Positions 5,842 through 7,556 of a stretch of 7,556 nucleotides of DNA are shown piece by piece; position 1 is the stretch's first letter, and each line of letters starts with the position of its first letter. This DNA comes from Pseudomonas sp. GTDB lineage: Bacteria > Pseudomonadota > Gammaproteobacteria > Pseudomonadales > Pseudomonadaceae. The stretch is taken from positions 441-7,996 of the forward strand of contig DPSI01000144.1 of the NCBI GenBank assembly GCA_003527165.1. Reading direction: 5' to 3'. The position numbers and the translations under genes were made by a program. The notes beneath the pieces were generated by a model, which was given only the letters and a program-made list of their open reading frames with translations, had not been told where the DNA came from and did no database searches.

Positions 5842-7065
5842 ATGTCCGGTGCCCTGTCGCATATTCGCGTCCTCGACCTGTCTCGCGTGCTTGCCGGCCC
5901 CTGGTGTGGGCAGATCCTCGGTGACTTAGGCGCCGAGGTGATCAAGGTCGAGCGTCCCGGAACCGGCGACGACACCCGTCACTGGGGCCCGCCGTATCTG
6001 AAAGACCAGCAGGGCGAGAACACCTCGGAGGCGGCCTACTATCTGGCCGCCAACCGCAACAAGCAGTCATTGACCCTGGATTTCACCCAGCCGGAGGGCC
6101 CGCGGATCATTCGCGAGCTGGTGGCGCAGTGCGATGTGCTGCTGGAGAACTTCAAGGTCGGCGGGCTGGCGGCGTATGGGCTGGACTATAAAAGCCTCAA
6201 GGCGATCAACCCGCGACTGATCTATTGCTCGATCACCGGTTTCGGCCGCGACGGGCCGTATGCCCAGCGTGCGGGCTATGACTTCATGATCCAGGGCCTC
6301 GGCGGGCTGATGAGCCTGACCGGACGTGCCGAAGGCGAGGAGGGTGCCGGGCCGGTGAAAGTCGGCGTCGCGCTGACCGACATCCTCACCGGGCTCTACG
6401 CCACCGTCGGCGTGCTGGCGGCACTCAATCATCGCGAGCAGAGCGGCGTCGGCCAGCATGTCGAGCTGGCCCTGCTGGACGTGCAGGTCGCCTGCCTGGC
6501 GAACCAGGCGATGAACTACCTCACCACCGGCGTAGCGCCCAAGCGCATGGGCAATGCCCACCCGAACATTGTCCCTTACCAGGATTTCCCGACCGCGGAC
6601 GGTGACATCATTCTCACCGTTGGCAACGACGGGCAGTTCCGCAAGTTCGCCGAAGTCGCCGGGCATCCTGAATGGGCGGATGACCCGCGCTTCGCCAGCA
6701 ACAAGGCGCGCGTGGCCCATCGTAAGGAGCTGGTGCCGATGATTCGTCAGGTCACAGTGTTCCGCACCACCGCTGAATGGGTCGCGCTGTTGGAGCAGGC
6801 CGGCGTGCCCTGCGGGCCGATCAACGACTTGGCGCAGGTGTTCGCCGATCCGCAGGTGCAGGCCCGCGGCATGCGCGTAGACATACCACACCCGCTGGCC
6901 GGCACCGTGCCGCAGGTGGCCAGCCCGATTCGTTTGTCCGAGTCGCCTGTGGCCTATCGCAGCGCGCCGCCCCTGTTGGGGGAGCACAGCGCCGCGTTGC
7001 TCCAGCGTCTGCTGGGGATCGATGAAGGCCAACTCGAGGCCTTGCGTGGGGCCGGCGTCATCTGA
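5842..7065 (+). CDS. gcoT: Class III (CaiB/BaiF) CoA-transferase, glutarate-activating
   Basis: A 407-residue protein of the class III CoA-transferase family, which moves CoA between carboxylic acids through an aspartyl-CoA thioester. Beside gcdH it most likely converts glutarate to glutaryl-CoA, using an acyl-CoA such as succinyl-CoA as donor; the substrate is inferred from context and from the equivalent Pseudomonas gene pair. Family marks: RVLDLSRVLAGPWCGQILGDLGAEVIKVE split over 9-37, the N-terminal CoA-binding segment; NRNKQSLTLD (71-80); DVLLENFKVG (98-107); YCSITGFGRDGPY (128-140); GYDFMIQGLGGLMSLTG (145-161); and ALLDVQ with the predicted nucleophile Asp213 (210-215). The small domain has GNDGQFRKF (261-269) and GVPCGPINDLAQVFADPQV (321-339). 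The length is normal. ATG 5842 is chosen because GAGG lies 9 bases upstream and MSGALSHIRVLDL is the usual N-terminus; a TTG at 5827 would put the Shine-Dalgarno inside the gene. It may be co-transcribed with gcdH through the structured 233-base spacer. Confidence 0.92.
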   Translation: MSGALSHIRVLDLSRVLAGPWCGQILGDLGAEVIKVERPGTGDDTRHWGPPYLKDQQGENTSEAAYYLAANRNKQSLTLDFTQPEGPRIIRELVAQCDVLLENFKVGGLAAYGLDYKSLKAINPRLIYCSITGFGRDGPYAQRAGYDFMIQGLGGLMSLTGRAEGEEGAGPVKVGVALTDILTGLYATVGVLAALNHREQSGVGQHVELALLDVQVACLANQAMNYLTTGVAPKRMGNAHPNIVPYQDFPTADGDIILTVGNDGQFRKFAEVAGHPEWADDPRFASNKARVAHRKELVPMIRQVTVFRTTAEWVALLEQAGVPCGPINDLAQVFADPQVQARGMRVDIPHPLAGTVPQVASPIRLSESPVAYRSAPPLLGEHSAALLQRLLGIDEGQLEALRGAGVI

Positions 7066-7079
7066 TCCCTGCTGCTTCA

Positions 7080-7104
7080 GGCCTGGTCTGCCAGTGCCCA
7101 GGCC
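7080..7104 (+). terminator. Hairpin after the CoA-transferase gene
   Basis: GGCCTGG (7080-7086) pairs perfectly with CCAGGCC (7098-7104) around an 11-base loop, starting 15 bases after the stop. There is no T-run, so termination is uncertain. Confidence 0.35.
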
Positions 7105-7118
7105 ACATCAGCGGCGTA

Positions 7119-7144
7119 TCCGAGAGTCGCCCTGAACTCTCGGA
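7119..7144 (+). terminator. Second hairpin in the spacer before lemA
   Basis: TCCGAGAGT (7119-7127) and ACTCTCGGA (7136-7144) form a perfect 9-bp stem with an 8-base loop. No T-run follows (CCGCTTGGC). With the preceding hairpin it separates the glutarate block from the LemA gene, and it may be a terminator or a processing site. Confidence 0.4.
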
Positions 7145-7198
7145 CCGCTTGGCTATCCTTATTCCTGTACCCTGGATTTTTGGATGGACGAGCACATC

Positions 7199-7556
7199 AT
7201 GCAGACGCAGCATTATCGAACCGCTTGGCAATCGACGGTTGTCCTGTTCATGTCCTGGCTGCTCGCCGGCTGCGGGATCAACAACATTCCCCAGTACGAT
7301 GAGCAGGTCAAGTCCGCCTGGTCCCAGGTGGAGAACCAGTACCAGCGTCGCGCCGATTTGATTCCCAACCTGGTCGAGACGGTCAAGGGCTACGCCCGCC
7401 AGGAGCAGGACACCTTGACAGCCGTAACCGAGGCGCGCTCGAGGGCGACCTCGATCCAGATCAGTGCCGATGACCTGGACGACCCGGAAAAGCTGCAGCG
7501 TTTTCAGCAGGCGCAGAATCAGCTGACCGGCGCCTTGAGCCGCTTGATGGCGGTTT
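7199..7556 (+). CDS. lemA: LemA family lipoprotein, 5' part
   Basis: The frame from ATG 7199 runs to the window end, giving 119 residues of a family usually about 190-200 long. The N-terminus holds a hydrophobic stretch VVLFMSWLLAGC with a lipobox LLAGC, so Cys25 is the predicted lipidation site. The mature part carries the LemA core: YDEQVKSAWSQVENQYQRR in two parts (33-51), RADLIPNLVETVKGYA (51-66), and a long helix TLTAVTEARSRA (72-83) followed by QRFQQAQNQLTGALSRLMAV (100-119). LemA proteins form a membrane-anchored helical bundle of unclear function and are often followed by TPM-domain membrane proteins, which would lie beyond the window. An in-frame ATG at 7184 would add five residues (MDEHI); neither start has a strong Shine-Dalgarno, and 7199 is preferred because it gives the more normal signal length. 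Confidence 0.92.
   Translation, partial: MQTQHYRTAWQSTVVLFMSWLLAGCGINNIPQYDEQVKSAWSQVENQYQRRADLIPNLVETVKGYARQEQDTLTAVTEARSRATSIQISADDLDDPEKLQRFQQAQNQLTGALSRLMAV

Noticed and set aside
6067..7032. A 321-codon open frame on the minus strand opposite the CoA-transferase
   Set aside because: It is a mirror frame of a clear CoA-transferase gene, with low-complexity composition and no recognisable domain.

Overview
The window reads as chromosomal DNA of a Pseudomonas-like gammaproteobacterium, probably of the Pseudomonas/Stutzerimonas group. The reasons are the GC-rich codon use of the metabolic genes, the Pseudomonas-type HU protein, the glutarate gene block gcdR-gcdH-gcoT, and short palindromic and heptad repeats of a kind common in pseudomonad intergenic DNA. 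The species assignment is inference.

Layout from left to right. (1) The 3' end of an HU-type nucleoid protein gene (+), a hairpin, then a small SCP2-like sterol/lipid-carrier domain gene (+). (2) A leftward (-) two-gene cassette: a 518-residue DUF2235 / Tle1-like alpha/beta-hydrolase with a complete Ser-Asp-His set, followed through a 4-base stop/start overlap by a DUF2931-type lipoprotein gene. The lipoprotein gene is broken by a frameshift near 1310-1325; a one-base correction restores about 219 residues. This is the layout of a type VI secretion phospholipase effector with a candidate immunity lipoprotein, but no VgrG, PAAR or adaptor gene lies in the window. (3) A LysR regulator (-) divergent from glutaryl-CoA dehydrogenase (+), followed by a class III CoA-transferase (+). 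Together these activate glutarate to glutaryl-CoA and oxidise it to crotonyl-CoA, the end of lysine/5-aminovalerate catabolism, under control of the LysR protein. The 233-base gap between the two enzyme genes is dense in secondary structure: a tetraloop hairpin, an overlapping pair of inverted repeats with pseudoknot topology, a REPIN-like inverted pair of palindromes, and a heptad repeat that carries the Shine-Dalgarno of the transferase. (4) A hairpin-bearing spacer and the 5' part of a LemA-family gene (+) with a lipoprotein signal, cut by the window end.

The outer genes are housekeeping or catabolic. The effector cassette between 926 and 3137 looks like accessory DNA placed between two conserved blocks. 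The most notable points are the broken candidate immunity gene beside an intact-looking effector, and the structured gcdH-gcoT spacer. No wholly new system could be demonstrated from sequence alone.
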